Counted from the first letter of the stretch, positions 1 to 9,459 are shown. The stretch: DNA of 38,480 nucleotides from an uncultured Myxococcales bacterium (GCA_903895725.1 CAITUV010000009.1:1-38480); one strand, 5' to 3'. Made by a program: numbers and translations. Notes: generated by a model not told the origin, from the sequence alone.

Positions 1-27
1 CGCCGCCCCCGCCGCCCCCGCCGCCCC
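1..27. repeat. 9-bp microsatellite, three copies
   Basis: Three perfect copies of CGCCGCCCC run from the first base of the window. Read on the minus strand inside the GalT-like gene they encode a run of at least eight glycines. The array touches the window edge, so its true length is unknown. Such arrays are prone to slippage and to assembly error. Confidence 0.85.
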
Positions 28-1153
28 TGTCCCCGCACATTCGGGAAGCCAGGAATTCGGGCAGCATGTCGGTCCCGTGCTCGTGCATGACCACTTCGTA
101 CGCGGACCGATCCGACCGATACCAGGGGCGCCAGGTGGCCCGCACCAGCATCCGGGCAAACAGGGGATGCCTCCCATCGACCGTCCCGAAGATGCCCATG
201 TTGGCCGAGTTCCGCCCCTGGCCCTGCCAGAAACGGTGGATGCGCAACAGCCCCGTGGAGAAGTCGGCCAGGCCCGAATCGCCCAAGTCGCCGAAGCGTC
301 GGCACGAGACGTTCACGGCATGAACTTCCCATGCGGCCAGCGGAGCAAACGCGGTGAAGAAAACCCAGTCGCCGCAGCGCCACAGGTATCTCGGTCCGTC
401 CTGCTCGGCCCGGGCCAGGTCCGCCAGGTGCTCCCCACCACCCTCAACGTGCGACAGCCGCTCGAGAAGGAGGCGGTGGTAGTTCATCGGCTCATGGTCG
501 AGATTGACCTGCAGGTGAGGATGCAGCAACGCTCCGCCGGACGCGGGAAGGATGTTCTGCGACACCACCTGACTGGCGGAGGTGGGGTCGAGAACGACCA
601 CTGCGGCCGCATAGTCCAGGCAGTTGGCGAGGGCATCGACGTACTGCGTCTGTGAGAACTCGCCCAGCGGGATGTGATGGTCCGAGGAAAAAAGGCAGAC
701 CGCACTGTGCCGCCCATATGGGGCGATGTTGGGAAACAGCACCGAGGTCCCCCTGCGGAACCGGATTCCAGCCCCGTCGGGTCGGATGCCACCCGCCGCT
801 TCCGGGTCCTTCGGACCACCCGCCACTTCCGGGTCCTTCAGTCCACCCGCTACATCCCGGTTGGTCGTCCCGAGGGCCGGCTCCCCTCTGCGGGCGAACA
901 GGTGAGCCAGATACGCCGGGGTCTGCGATTCCACGTTTCCCTCACAGAACGGACAGCCCCGCGTCCCCTCGACGCGCTCAGTAAGGTCCGGAAGGATCTC
1001 ATCTCCCGGCACCTGCTCGAGCGGCCGGTCCCCTGTGATCCGCACTGAAAAGCCGGTGACCGGGTCAATGCGCCGAAGCACGCGATAGAGCGCCACGCCT
1101 CCCCCGGGAGCCACGTATCTGCCTTCCAGCACCTCCTCGAAAAGCCTTGCCAT
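1..1153 (-). CDS. Galactose-1-phosphate uridylyltransferase-like protein (HIT superfamily), 3' end outside window
   Basis: 384 codons are visible and the frame runs open through base 1, so the C-terminus is missing. The start is ATG at 1153, preceded by a GGAGGG Shine-Dalgarno sequence at about 7 bases. Family signatures are a zinc-type CPFC pair (C67, C70) followed by GNVESQTP, an FPNIAPYGRH segment near residue 140, and a nucleotidyl-transfer site GGALLHPHLQV with HPH at 211-213 and Q215. In GalT the middle part of this site carries the uridylylated histidine, and the Cys pair plus His residues bind metal. The protein probably transfers a nucleotidyl group between sugar phosphates; the exact substrate cannot be read. 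It lies 97 bases downstream of the alpha-2-macroglobulin gene on the same strand and may be cotranscribed. Oddities are a three-repeat insertion at residues 101-127 and a glycine tract at the visible end. Confidence 0.75.
   Translation of the reverse strand, partial: MARLFEEVLEGRYVAPGGGVALYRVLRRIDPVTGFSVRITGDRPLEQVPGDEILPDLTERVEGTRGCPFCEGNVESQTPAYLAHLFARRGEPALGTTNRDVAGGLKDPEVAGGPKDPEAAGGIRPDGAGIRFRRGTSVLFPNIAPYGRHSAVCLFSSDHHIPLGEFSQTQYVDALANCLDYAAAVVVLDPTSASQVVSQNILPASGGALLHPHLQVNLDHEPMNYHRLLLERLSHVEGGGEHLADLARAEQDGPRYLWRCGDWVFFTAFAPLAAWEVHAVNVSCRRFGDLGDSGLADFSTGLLRIHRFWQGQGRNSANMGIFGTVDGRHPLFARMLVRATWRPWYRSDRSAYEVVMHEHGTDMLPEFLASRMCGDRGGGGGGGG
789..869. repeat. 27-bp tandem repeat, about three copies, in frame
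   Basis: Units at 789-815 and 816-842 are nearly identical, and a decayed third copy occupies about 843-869. Each unit adds nine residues of the form AGGxKDPEx to the GalT-like protein, between the CPFC motif and the FPN segment. The period is a multiple of three, so copy-number change would keep the frame. Confidence 0.8.
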
Positions 1154-1250
1154 GTGCCACCCTCCACGGCCGGAGTCTAACCCGGGGGCAATGGCCGACA
1201 CAACCCTGTCGTGGGCGGGTGCGCCGGGGTTCGGAACTGGCGGAGGGGGG

Positions 1251-4200
1251 CTACGGTTCGACTACGAACACTTCCGAGGCCGAGCGACCAAACGTCTCCG
1301 GCTCGTACATCTCCTCGGCTCGGGCGGGCGGAACCTGGAACGTGCCCACCGCAGTGGCTCGGGCAGTGTAGGTGTACTCGTAGACCCCGTCCCACATCCG
1401 GTCCGCAAACAGCTGAACCCGATCGTCCCGCCGCTCCTCGAAGGTCCAGGGGTTCCACCAGTAGTACCACCAGTTCCAGCGCCCTTCCTGAACGGTCGTG
1501 GACGCATTGCCCAGGCGCTGCGTGGCGCTCGTCTTGAATGCCTCGTTGACCGCCTCGAGGCCGGCCGGAAGCGGATCGATCACCGCGACATAGTAGCGGC
1601 GGTCCGGAGCCACCACCCGTACCAGGACCCGGACATATGTCCCGGCCTTGGCAACCCATGCTCCGTCCTCACGATGGGAAAGCTCGCCGTCCTTGCCTTC
1701 CGGAAGGTAGGTTCTTTCCACGACGAAGCCACGGTCCAGCGGTGAAAGCTTCAAGTCGTTGGGCGCGTAACGCAGCCCGAGCCGGTAGTACAGCCGGCCC
1801 TGCCCCTTGCGGGCCACGATGAGATCCCCGGCAGCCTGCTCGAGAATCTTCTTCATCGGGATCCGGCTGGTGGCAATGGTCATCTCCCGCCCCTTGAACT
1901 TGTGGGCGGCCAGGGCCTCGTTGCCGAGCCACAACCGAGCCGTGAAATCCGGGGTGACCTTCTCGAACATCTCGTAGTAGCGGGCCATGGCAAGCAGCGC
2001 ATAGGCGTTGGCCTGGGTCGTGGCCCAACGGCCGTCGACACGGGCCCGCATGAGCCCCCTGACGACCTTTTCGATCATCGAGTCGTCGGGCCGGACCGCC
2101 AGGAGAGCGTTGAGCACGATGGCATCGGTCCGGTCGTCCGAATGCATCATGATCTTGAGCCCTTCGCTGCGCCCTTCCGAGAAGTGGATGGCCGAGGCAG
2201 TCTCGACGCCGGCGTTGGCAATGGTGCGGTAGAGCTCGTCGATGTCCTTGTCTTTCGGCCGAGTCAGGAACAGGGCCTCCATCAGGAACGCCCGGGCATA
2301 GAACGGGAACTCCCAGGAGTACTCCCACTTCTTGCGGGCCAGCTTCAGCAGGCGATCCAGGTGCTCGACCGGGGTGTCCCCCAGCCTGGCCAGCACGAGC
2401 ACGGCCATGGCCTGGGAGTCATAGGAAAGCTCCTCCCATTCGTACGGGTGATCGAGCCGGTACTTCAGGAACTCCCGGGCGCGGGCCAGGGCATCGGAAG
2501 GTACTTCGTAGCCCCTGGCCTTGGCGAGCTCCAGGGTCATGACCGCATAGGCGCTCATATAGAGCCATGTGTCGGATATGCCCGGCCAGGAGGCGAACCC
2601 GCCGTCCGATTGCTGCCGCTTGAGGATCTTGTCGATCCCCTCCTCCACGAGCTTGCGGGCCAGGGCCGGATCGGAGGCCTTGCCCAATCGGAAGTCCTTG
2701 AGAATGTCGCCAAGCGCCATGATGGGGAGAATGCGGCTGCAGAGCTGCTCGGTGCACTCGAACTCGTAGTCGAGCAGGTACTTGGCCGCGTCCTGCAGGC
2801 CGGTAAGCGCCGTGGACGAGAACGACACGTCGAGACCGCCGAAGATCGGGAGCGCGTTGGTCGGCGGAACAAGGGGCTGACGCACGGCCCCGTCGGTGGA
2901 CCCGTAGGTGGCAAAGGCCTCGGCCGTGGCCGGAATGAGCACCGGGATGGTAACCTGTGCGGCATCGGTGCGCCGCTGCTCGGTCAGCGATACGGCGGCG
3001 AACTGGAACGTGGCGGGTCCAGGCTGCTCGGTAACGGCCGTGAAGTGAACCTCCCTCGCCTCGCCGAACTTCACCACGACCTTCTGGACCGGCTCGGCCA
3101 CGGTCGCGTTGGATGCCAGGCAGCGCACCATGACTTCGGTATCGAAGCCGGTCTGGTTGTTGATGACTGCGGCGGCCTCGAACCGGTCGCCGAAGTTCAG
3201 GAAGCGCGGCAGGGCAGGCCGCACCACAAGGGGGAGCCTCGTGCGGATCTTGCTGTCCGACGAGCCGAACAGCCTCCCTTCGTCCGCCGCAATGGCCATG
3301 ATCCGGAACTCGGTCAGGTTGTCGGGCAGCTTGATGTCCACCGACAGCCTGCCGTCCGGACCGGTCTTCAGCTCCCCGTTGAAGTAGGCCGTGGACTTGA
3401 AGAACTCCCGCAGAGCGAACTTCGGGGCAGCCTCGCCTCCGCCCGGACCGCCCGGGGCCGGAGGCGGCATGGCCTCGGCAGGTGCCGCGGCCGACGGCTC
3501 GGCGGCCTTCTCCTCGAGGAATGCCCCGCGGGCCATCCCTCCCCCAAAACCGTCGCCCCCTTCATCCCGAGACGGGGCGGAATCCACCTTGGCTCGTTGC
3601 TTCGTGCGGGGCAGGACCAACGGCCGCAGGTCGGAGAAGCCGACTTCGGGCGACAACAGGGTGTACAGGGCGGACAACACGTCGGGAGTCATGTAGCCGA
3701 TGAGGCTGAGCACGCCCTCGTCGACCACCATGACCGCGACGTTGCCCTGGACCGGCTTGCCGTCGGCATTCGTGGCCGTCAGGTTCAGGGTGAACGTGCC
3801 GCCCGGGTCCACAGCCGTGGCGGACGGCGCAAGCTCCAGCCGCATCCGCCGGCGGTCGAGCGTGACCGGGACGTTGAGGCTTCCGCCGGCGAACATGGGC
3901 CGGCCCCGGTCCTCGGAGGTCTCCCCCGGGGGCTCGGTCCGCCCGGATACCAGGGCCACCGAGACCGTGATTCCCGGGAGCCAGGCATCCTCGATGGGCA
4001 GCTCGAACGCGATGCTGCCGTTGGCCACTTCGACCGTCTTCACCTCGGCAATTCCTTCCCGGGCAACGACGAGCAGCCCTCGGGCCGCGGGGAACGGCGA
4101 CGTGATGAGGATCTTCGCCGTCTCGCCCGGCGTGTACTCCTTGCGGTCCGGGACGAGCTGGACCTTCTTGGAGGCCCCGGACGTGTAGTGCATCCCTTCC

Positions 4201-7200
4201 TCGCCGTAGACCCACGTTCTCGTCGCCGTGCGGGCCGGACGGCCGGCCAGGTCCCGAGTCTCCGCCCGAACGACGTAGGAGCCGGCCTGCTTGACCTTGA
4301 GCTCGCATCGCCCCGGCTCCTTGCCGGCCTTGACCGTGCAGGTGCCCGCTTCGGTTTCCACGATCCGGCTCTCGTAGCCGATGTCGCCCGAATCCAGCAC
4401 CACCTCTTCCTCGACCCAGTTCTGCTTCATGAGTCGGACGATGACCTCGGCCTCCTCATACCGGGTGCCGTCGAGCCGGGTTACCACGGTCGCAACCCCC
4501 AGTGTCTCGCCCGCGGCCAGAACCGTCCGGTCCACGCTGATGCCCACGTACCGCTCCGCCCGATGCGCCACCAGAGTGGAGCGGGCAGCGACCGACTGAC
4601 GGTTCACGTCGATGACCTCGGCCTCCAAGGTGAAGGAGACCGGCCCCCTCCGGATCTCCCCCGGGTCGAGGGTCACGGGAACCACGAGCCGTCCCTGCCC
4701 GTCCAGCTTGCCCGTTCCGGAGTTGACGTAGTTGGGGACCGGTGCGGGCGGCTCGCCCCAGTACCATCGGTCGTACGGATCCTCCTTGGGGTCGATGTCC
4801 TGGAACGTGAAGGTGTCGTTTCCGGGAGGAGCATACCACGACGAGGACCGATTCAGAGTCCAGCTCACCTCGGCCCCGGCCATCGGCGCACCGAAGAAGT
4901 AGTTCCCCTTCACCGACGCATCCAGCTTGCGCCGAACGAGGATGTTCTCACCCTGTCCGCTCCACTCGACCTCGGCCTTGTATTCCGGGGTCCGGAACTC
5001 CTGCACTTCAAAGGAGGTGGTCACGGCACGGCCGCCCACGGAGATGTTGATGCTCCACGTTCCCAGCGGTGCGTCCTTGGGTGGCGTGAACTTGAACGAG
5101 GCGGTCCCGAACGGCGAAATCGGCGCCTCTCCCACTGCAGCCTCGTTGTACCTGGGATCATACACCCGCCAGTACGCGGTCCGGTCGGACGCGGGCAGGG
5201 GCGTCAGGTCCCCCTGCGGTCCCCGGGTACGGAGCCTCGCAATGAGGCTGACGTTGACCTCCTCGAATGGCCGGTAGAGGCCGCGCTCCGTGAATGCGGT
5301 GGCTGCAAGCTGCGGCTCGTCGATGTCGTAGGACGAGTAGCTGTACGTGGACATCCACGGCCCCTCGTCCACCGAGCCGGTCAGCCGCAGGAACGACAGG
5401 TCGTCGTTTCGGGTCGCAACCAGCAGATAGGGCCCCGACTGCGATGCTCCTCGACCGCTCACGGGGCCGGCCAGCCGAACGAGCCCCTGCTCGTCCGTGA
5501 CCCCCTGGGACAACACCTTCCCCCCCTGCTCGAGCACCAGCTTGACCGTCACGCCGGCCACCGGCTTCCCGCTGCCCAGCGACGTCACGAGGGCCTGGAT
5601 GTCCCGGTTGGCCAGGGCTGCCGTAATGCCCAGGTCCGTGACCTGCACGATCTCGAACTGGCGGTACTCGTCCCACCCATTGAACAGACCGCGGCTCTTG
5701 CGGGTCTTCAGGTCGACCAGAACGACCCCACGGCCCCCCTTTCCGACGGCTTCGTCCAGGTCAACGGCGCTTCTCTGGTACCGGTTCGATTCGCCTCCGA
5801 GCACCAGCGTGCGGTTCACCGCTGCCTTGATGTCGGTCACCGGCCCTTCTTCGTAACGGTACCAGTTGAAGACCTGGGGGACGACCTTCGAGAGATCCTC
5901 CTCGCGAACCTTGACCATCCGCAGCGTAGCGTCCGGGAGATTCATGGAGATGACCGAGAGCGTATGCTCCTGCTCCACTTCCACCACGGAGATCCCCGAC
6001 CCGGCCATGGACAGCATGGGGTAGGCATCGCCGAACCGCACCTTGCCGTCGGCAATGGCTTCGAGCGCCTGGCCGTGGACGTCGGGAACGCCCGGGAGCA
6101 CCTCGACCTTGTATTTCGTGGCCGGCAGGAACTCCCCGTACAGCGTGGCGTTGTTGCCCGAAATCCGCACCCGCAGATCCTCGACCGCCGGCTCGGTGCG
6201 GAACCAGCGGGCAGCGTCCTTGACCCGCTTGAGCGTGTTGTTGAACTCCACGCCGATCGGCGCCCCCGGATAGCAGTCCTCGTCGTTCCACGAGCACGAG
6301 ATCTTCTTCACCCGGAGCGGAGTGAAGGTGGTGAACGACACCCGCGCTTCACTCCCCATGGGCAACGGCCCTTCCGTCGACGTCAACGACTTGTCGAGAA
6401 TCAGCGTGTACCGGGTTGCCTTCTCGAGCGGCTTGGCCGCCTTGAGTTGGACCGTGCGGGCCAGGCTGCGCTGCTCTTCCGCACTCTTGACCCGACCGAC
6501 GGCCTCCGGATCCGGCTCCGGGCGCCCGGGGGGAAGCAGCTCGACGGCCTTTCCATCCGGCCCGACCAGCCGGGCCGCCTTGCCCACGGTGGCCGGGTCC
6601 ATCGCTGCGTTGAACGACAGCAGCAGCGGGTCCTCGAGCTTGAACTCCCCGGCCCCGTCGGCCGGAGAGGACCATTCGAGCCAGGGCAGCGGCGTGCTGA
6701 CCGTGAACCGGTACTCCTGCTCGAGCCGGCCCCCCACCATGGATTGCATGCCAGCGGGGACCGTCACCACGAACTCGTTTCCGAACGGCAGCCGGTACGT
6801 GGGGACGAACCCGACGGTGTCGGTTCCAATCCACGAGAACTTCCCCTCGGGCATCGGCTCGACCCGCATGGGAACCGGGTACTTGTCCAGCTCCTGGAGC
6901 GACGTGAGCGGCACCATGGGCTGGTTGAATGTCACCGTGATTGCATCGGCCAGCTCGACATTCCCTTCCGGACGGTGCCGGAGAACGGCCAGCGGCTTGA
7001 GCTTCACTTCCGCAGGAGGGGGAACGACCCGCTCGGGAGGGAAGGGCATTTCCTTCTCGCCGGGCTGGGGAGGCGGCTCGGGGCCGAGCCGGACCAGGTC
7101 GCCCCGCGGATCCTCAGGCGGAAGCTGCGGCACTTCCGGCGCCCCCAGGGTCGAGAACGGATCCATCCCTTCGGCGAACGGAACGACCTGGGTCGGTGCG

Positions 7201-7586
7201 GCAGGTCCCGCTCCGGTCCCCGGCTCCCCCGACTCGGCCGCTCCGGTCGGGGCGACCGGGTTCTCGACCGGCGTGGGGTCGTAGACCTCCTCGGCCGGCG
7301 TGCCCTCCTCTTCCCCTTCGAGCTCCTCCGCAGTCGGAACGGGCGGCACCTCCGCCTCCTTGCCGGTCTTGGCCTCGGCAATCCCCTTCCCGTCGGGCGG
7401 AGTCACGGCCGGAGTCTCCCCCTTGCCGGCCTCCTTCCCTGCCGGATTGCCCGGCGCCGCGACGTCCGCAGCCAGGGCCGGAGGAGTCTTGCCCTGCTCC
7501 TTCTTCCCTCCCTCATCGCCCGGAGAAGCACAGCCGAGCACGGCGACCACCAGAATCGAAAGGAAAAGCACGCTTGCGTCCATCAT
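1251..7586 (-). CDS. Alpha-2-macroglobulin family lipoprotein with thioester (YfhM-like)
   Basis: A 2111-residue exported protease-trapping protein. The start is ATG at 7586 with AGGAG six bases upstream. The N-terminus is a lipoprotein signal ending VLGC at C19; the next residue is Ala, which fits outer-membrane sorting. Residues about 20-195 are a Pro/Glu/Gly-rich linker, unusually long before the first macroglobulin-like domain. Tandem MG domains follow. A Gly/Ala/Pro-rich low-complexity segment at about 1325-1390 lies directly before the FKSTAYFNGEL sequence, the usual position of the bait region. The thioester motif CTEQ is at 1611-1614 inside the alpha/alpha-barrel thioester domain, and the C-terminal MG10-type domain closes the protein. 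In this family, cleavage of the bait exposes the Cys-Gln thioester, which then links covalently to the attacking protease. The family is often encoded beside pbpC, but no penicillin-binding protein gene is visible here. Confidence 0.95.
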   Translation of the reverse strand: MMDASVLFLSILVVAVLGCASPGDEGGKKEQGKTPPALAADVAAPGNPAGKEAGKGETPAVTPPDGKGIAEAKTGKEAEVPPVPTAEELEGEEEGTPAEEVYDPTPVENPVAPTGAAESGEPGTGAGPAAPTQVVPFAEGMDPFSTLGAPEVPQLPPEDPRGDLVRLGPEPPPQPGEKEMPFPPERVVPPPAEVKLKPLAVLRHRPEGNVELADAITVTFNQPMVPLTSLQELDKYPVPMRVEPMPEGKFSWIGTDTVGFVPTYRLPFGNEFVVTVPAGMQSMVGGRLEQEYRFTVSTPLPWLEWSSPADGAGEFKLEDPLLLSFNAAMDPATVGKAARLVGPDGKAVELLPPGRPEPDPEAVGRVKSAEEQRSLARTVQLKAAKPLEKATRYTLILDKSLTSTEGPLPMGSEARVSFTTFTPLRVKKISCSWNDEDCYPGAPIGVEFNNTLKRVKDAARWFRTEPAVEDLRVRISGNNATLYGEFLPATKYKVEVLPGVPDVHGQALEAIADGKVRFGDAYPMLSMAGSGISVVEVEQEHTLSVISMNLPDATLRMVKVREEDLSKVVPQVFNWYRYEEGPVTDIKAAVNRTLVLGGESNRYQRSAVDLDEAVGKGGRGVVLVDLKTRKSRGLFNGWDEYRQFEIVQVTDLGITAALANRDIQALVTSLGSGKPVAGVTVKLVLEQGGKVLSQGVTDEQGLVRLAGPVSGRGASQSGPYLLVATRNDDLSFLRLTGSVDEGPWMSTYSYSSYDIDEPQLAATAFTERGLYRPFEEVNVSLIARLRTRGPQGDLTPLPASDRTAYWRVYDPRYNEAAVGEAPISPFGTASFKFTPPKDAPLGTWSINISVGGRAVTTSFEVQEFRTPEYKAEVEWSGQGENILVRRKLDASVKGNYFFGAPMAGAEVSWTLNRSSSWYAPPGNDTFTFQDIDPKEDPYDRWYWGEPPAPVPNYVNSGTGKLDGQGRLVVPVTLDPGEIRRGPVSFTLEAEVIDVNRQSVAARSTLVAHRAERYVGISVDRTVLAAGETLGVATVVTRLDGTRYEEAEVIVRLMKQNWVEEEVVLDSGDIGYESRIVETEAGTCTVKAGKEPGRCELKVKQAGSYVVRAETRDLAGRPARTATRTWVYGEEGMHYTSGASKKVQLVPDRKEYTPGETAKILITSPFPAARGLLVVAREGIAEVKTVEVANGSIAFELPIEDAWLPGITVSVALVSGRTEPPGETSEDRGRPMFAGGSLNVPVTLDRRRMRLELAPSATAVDPGGTFTLNLTATNADGKPVQGNVAVMVVDEGVLSLIGYMTPDVLSALYTLLSPEVGFSDLRPLVLPRTKQRAKVDSAPSRDEGGDGFGGGMARGAFLEEKAAEPSAAAPAEAMPPPAPGGPGGGEAAPKFALREFFKSTAYFNGELKTGPDGRLSVDIKLPDNLTEFRIMAIAADEGRLFGSSDSKIRTRLPLVVRPALPRFLNFGDRFEAAAVINNQTGFDTEVMVRCLASNATVAEPVQKVVVKFGEAREVHFTAVTEQPGPATFQFAAVSLTEQRRTDAAQVTIPVLIPATAEAFATYGSTDGAVRQPLVPPTNALPIFGGLDVSFSSTALTGLQDAAKYLLDYEFECTEQLCSRILPIMALGDILKDFRLGKASDPALARKLVEEGIDKILKRQQSDGGFASWPGISDTWLYMSAYAVMTLELAKARGYEVPSDALARAREFLKYRLDHPYEWEELSYDSQAMAVLVLARLGDTPVEHLDRLLKLARKKWEYSWEFPFYARAFLMEALFLTRPKDKDIDELYRTIANAGVETASAIHFSEGRSEGLKIMMHSDDRTDAIVLNALLAVRPDDSMIEKVVRGLMRARVDGRWATTQANAYALLAMARYYEMFEKVTPDFTARLWLGNEALAAHKFKGREMTIATSRIPMKKILEQAAGDLIVARKGQGRLYYRLGLRYAPNDLKLSPLDRGFVVERTYLPEGKDGELSHREDGAWVAKAGTYVRVLVRVVAPDRRYYVAVIDPLPAGLEAVNEAFKTSATQRLGNASTTVQEGRWNWWYYWWNPWTFEERRDDRVQLFADRMWDGVYEYTYTARATAVGTFQVPPARAEEMYEPETFGRSASEVFVVEP

Positions 7587-7616
7587 GGGTCACTCCTGTC
7601 AGGAAAGGCGTTGGCG

Positions 7617-7645
7617 ATTATCGCTGCGGGGCTTACGATTGACAA
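7617..7645 (-). promoter_or_regulatory. Sigma-70-type promoter for the alpha-2-macroglobulin gene
   Basis: On the minus strand, TTGTCA (7645-7640) and GATAAT (7622-7617) are separated by 17 bases, each one mismatch from consensus. The predicted start near 7610 gives a leader of about 24 bases containing the AGGAG site. Confidence 0.6.
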
Positions 7646-7657
7646 GCGGTTTCGGGC

Positions 7658-7686
7658 TTGAATCCCCTTGGGCTTCCTGCCAGAAT
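7658..7686 (+). promoter_or_regulatory. Possible promoter for the CAP-domain lipoprotein gene
   Basis: TTGAAT (7658-7663) and CAGAAT (7681-7686) have a 17-base spacer, each four of six to consensus. A perfect TTGACA at 7639-7644 on the same strand lacks a good -10 partner. The site sits back to back with the minus-strand promoter for the macroglobulin gene. Confidence 0.35.
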
Positions 7687-7717
7687 GCCCGTGTGCCGAC
7701 AGATGCGGAGGTTTCGC

Positions 7718-9199
7718 ATGCGGCGGTGGTCCTGGTTGTTCGCTCTGATTCTCGTGGCTGGCTGCGAGCTCGACATGAAACCGTCTCTCCTGGTGGAGAC
7801 GTTGGAGCCGGAGGTATCCGGTGACGATGCCTTCTCCGGAAGCGGAGACAGTGCGGTCTCCCCGGGAGACTCGAGCGGCGCGACGGACTCCACGGCGGTG
7901 GATTCCGATGCCTCGGGCGGCGGAGCGGACGCGGGGCCGGACCTCCCCCCTCCTCCGCCCTGCCTCTCCGCTGCCGACTGCGACGATGCCGATCTGTGCA
8001 CCGCGGATACCTGCGACCCCCAGGTCGGCTGCAGCCACCTGGCCATCTCGTGCGACGACGGCGTGCCCTGTACCGTGGACTCGTGCGATGCGATTGCAGG
8101 TTGCCAGCACTTCGCGGATGGCAACCTGTGTGATGACGGCATCGACTGCACCGTGGATGTGTGCGACCTGGGGGGCTGCCTGCACACCGTCGACGGAGCC
8201 TTGTGCGACGACGGCAACCCGTGCACCCAGGAATGGTGCGACCCGCTGGCCGGGTGCAAGACACAGTTCCAGGACTCGGCCTGCAACGACGGCGACACCT
8301 GCACGAGCCCCGACTGGTGCCAGTCCGGGGTCTGCACGGGCAACCTCGTCCTCTCGTCCGACTGTCTCTATTCCCAGAAGCCCAACATCGGATCGTGCAA
8401 CGCCGGTGCGCTGTCCATGGCAGCCCGGACCGCTGCGCTCAAGCGGGTCAACGAAATCCGGGCCATCGTCGGCCTTCCTCCCCTGGTCTACGACACGACC
8501 CACGACAACGTGGTGCAGCAGGCCGCACTGGTCATGGCCGCCAACGCATCGCTGAGCCACACGCCGCCCAACAACTGGTGGTGTTGGACCCAGGCCGCCT
8601 ACGACGGAGCCTCCACCAGCAATCTCCACCTCGGAATGAACACCGACGGCAAGATCTCCCCCCCCGCCGAGGTGGTCGATGCCCTCGCCATCGACATGAA
8701 CGTGGAGTCGCTGGGGCATCGGCGGTGGATCCTCGACCCGTTCCTGACCCGGACGTCCTACGGCTTCGTCAACGGGTCGCCCAAGGTCAACGTGGGCTGG
8801 CCGTACGTGTACTCGGGCGTCCTCCGAGTGATCGACGACATTTACGCCAACCTCGCTGGCGTTGCGCTGGAGTACGTGGCCTACCCGTCCGGCAACTTCC
8901 CCGCCTCGCTCCTGCCAAACGGCTGGTACCTGTCGTTCTCGGTCCTGATGGACAAGTCGAGCCCGTGGAACAACCAGGCGGTGGATTACTCGAAGGCCAC
9001 AGTCCAGGTCACGGCCCCCGGCGGCTCCGCCATGCCTGTCTCGTCGGTCAAGTATGCCAACGATGGAATGGGTCTCCCCAACCACCTCCAGTGGAAGTGC
9101 CCGGGGCTCAGCGTCGGCAGCCAGTACTCCGTCACCATCGGGAACGTCGTGTTCAAGGGCTCCGCGCACCAGTACCAGTACACGTTCACGCTCCAGTAG
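7718..9199 (+). CDS. Cys-rich repeat lipoprotein with CAP (SCP/PR-1) domain
   Basis: 493 residues. I chose ATG 7718 because GGAG lies seven bases upstream and a clean lipoprotein signal follows, ending LVAGC at C16; an in-frame ATG at 7703 and a start at 7658 would spoil the signal. Residues 30-80 are an acidic Ser/Asp-rich linker. Residues 82-206 hold about five short Cys repeats of the type CDDGxxCTxDxCDxxxGC, common in myxobacterial surface proteins. From about residue 235 comes a CAP domain: ALKRVNEIRAIVGLPPL, then LSHTPP with H281, E330 and GHRRWILDP with H334, the usual His/Glu/His cavity residues. Bacterial CAP proteins are secreted, and their activity is often unknown. It is divergent from the macroglobulin gene across a 131-base shared control region, so the two envelope proteins may be co-regulated. 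Confidence 0.88.
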   Translation: MRRWSWLFALILVAGCELDMKPSLLVETLEPEVSGDDAFSGSGDSAVSPGDSSGATDSTAVDSDASGGGADAGPDLPPPPPCLSAADCDDADLCTADTCDPQVGCSHLAISCDDGVPCTVDSCDAIAGCQHFADGNLCDDGIDCTVDVCDLGGCLHTVDGALCDDGNPCTQEWCDPLAGCKTQFQDSACNDGDTCTSPDWCQSGVCTGNLVLSSDCLYSQKPNIGSCNAGALSMAARTAALKRVNEIRAIVGLPPLVYDTTHDNVVQQAALVMAANASLSHTPPNNWWCWTQAAYDGASTSNLHLGMNTDGKISPPAEVVDALAIDMNVESLGHRRWILDPFLTRTSYGFVNGSPKVNVGWPYVYSGVLRVIDDIYANLAGVALEYVAYPSGNFPASLLPNGWYLSFSVLMDKSSPWNNQAVDYSKATVQVTAPGGSAMPVSSVKYANDGMGLPNHLQWKCPGLSVGSQYSVTIGNVVFKGSAHQYQYTFTLQ

Positions 9200-9219
9200 C
9201 CCGAGCTTCCGTCTCGGGC
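9199..9219 (+). terminator. Hairpin just after the CAP-domain gene
   Basis: GCCCGAG (9199-9205) and CTCGGGC (9213-9219) pair perfectly around a seven-base loop and overlap the last base of the stop codon. No U-run follows, so an intrinsic terminator is only possible. The remaining bases to 9459 contain no recognisable gene. Confidence 0.4.
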
Positions 9220-9459
9220 ATTGATGATGGGCCGCCCGATGCATCTACAGGATTAGTTCGAAGCACCGCGCTTGCCTTTTTCCGAGATGGACGTACCTCC
9301 CCTTCCGACAGCGGAGCGGGAGGACAGGCGATCATGCGAAACACGGTCACATAACGACATCAAAGCGACGTGCTTCTCCGGGGGCCCGAGCCGTCACAGA
9401 CGTCGGCGGGATGAAGCGCGATTTCGGGACCTGGCTTCCTGGGTAGCAGGGGGTGGGCG

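Noticed and set aside
1902..7661. Plus-strand open frame of 1919 codons opposite the macroglobulin gene
   Set aside because: It mirrors the sense gene's GC-rich third positions, is rich in Arg, Gly, His and Pro, and shows no domain, while the minus strand encodes a clear full-length family member.
7583..9244. Minus-strand open frame of 553 codons opposite the CAP-domain gene
   Set aside because: It has no recognisable domain, and the plus strand has a lipoprotein signal and CAP motifs.
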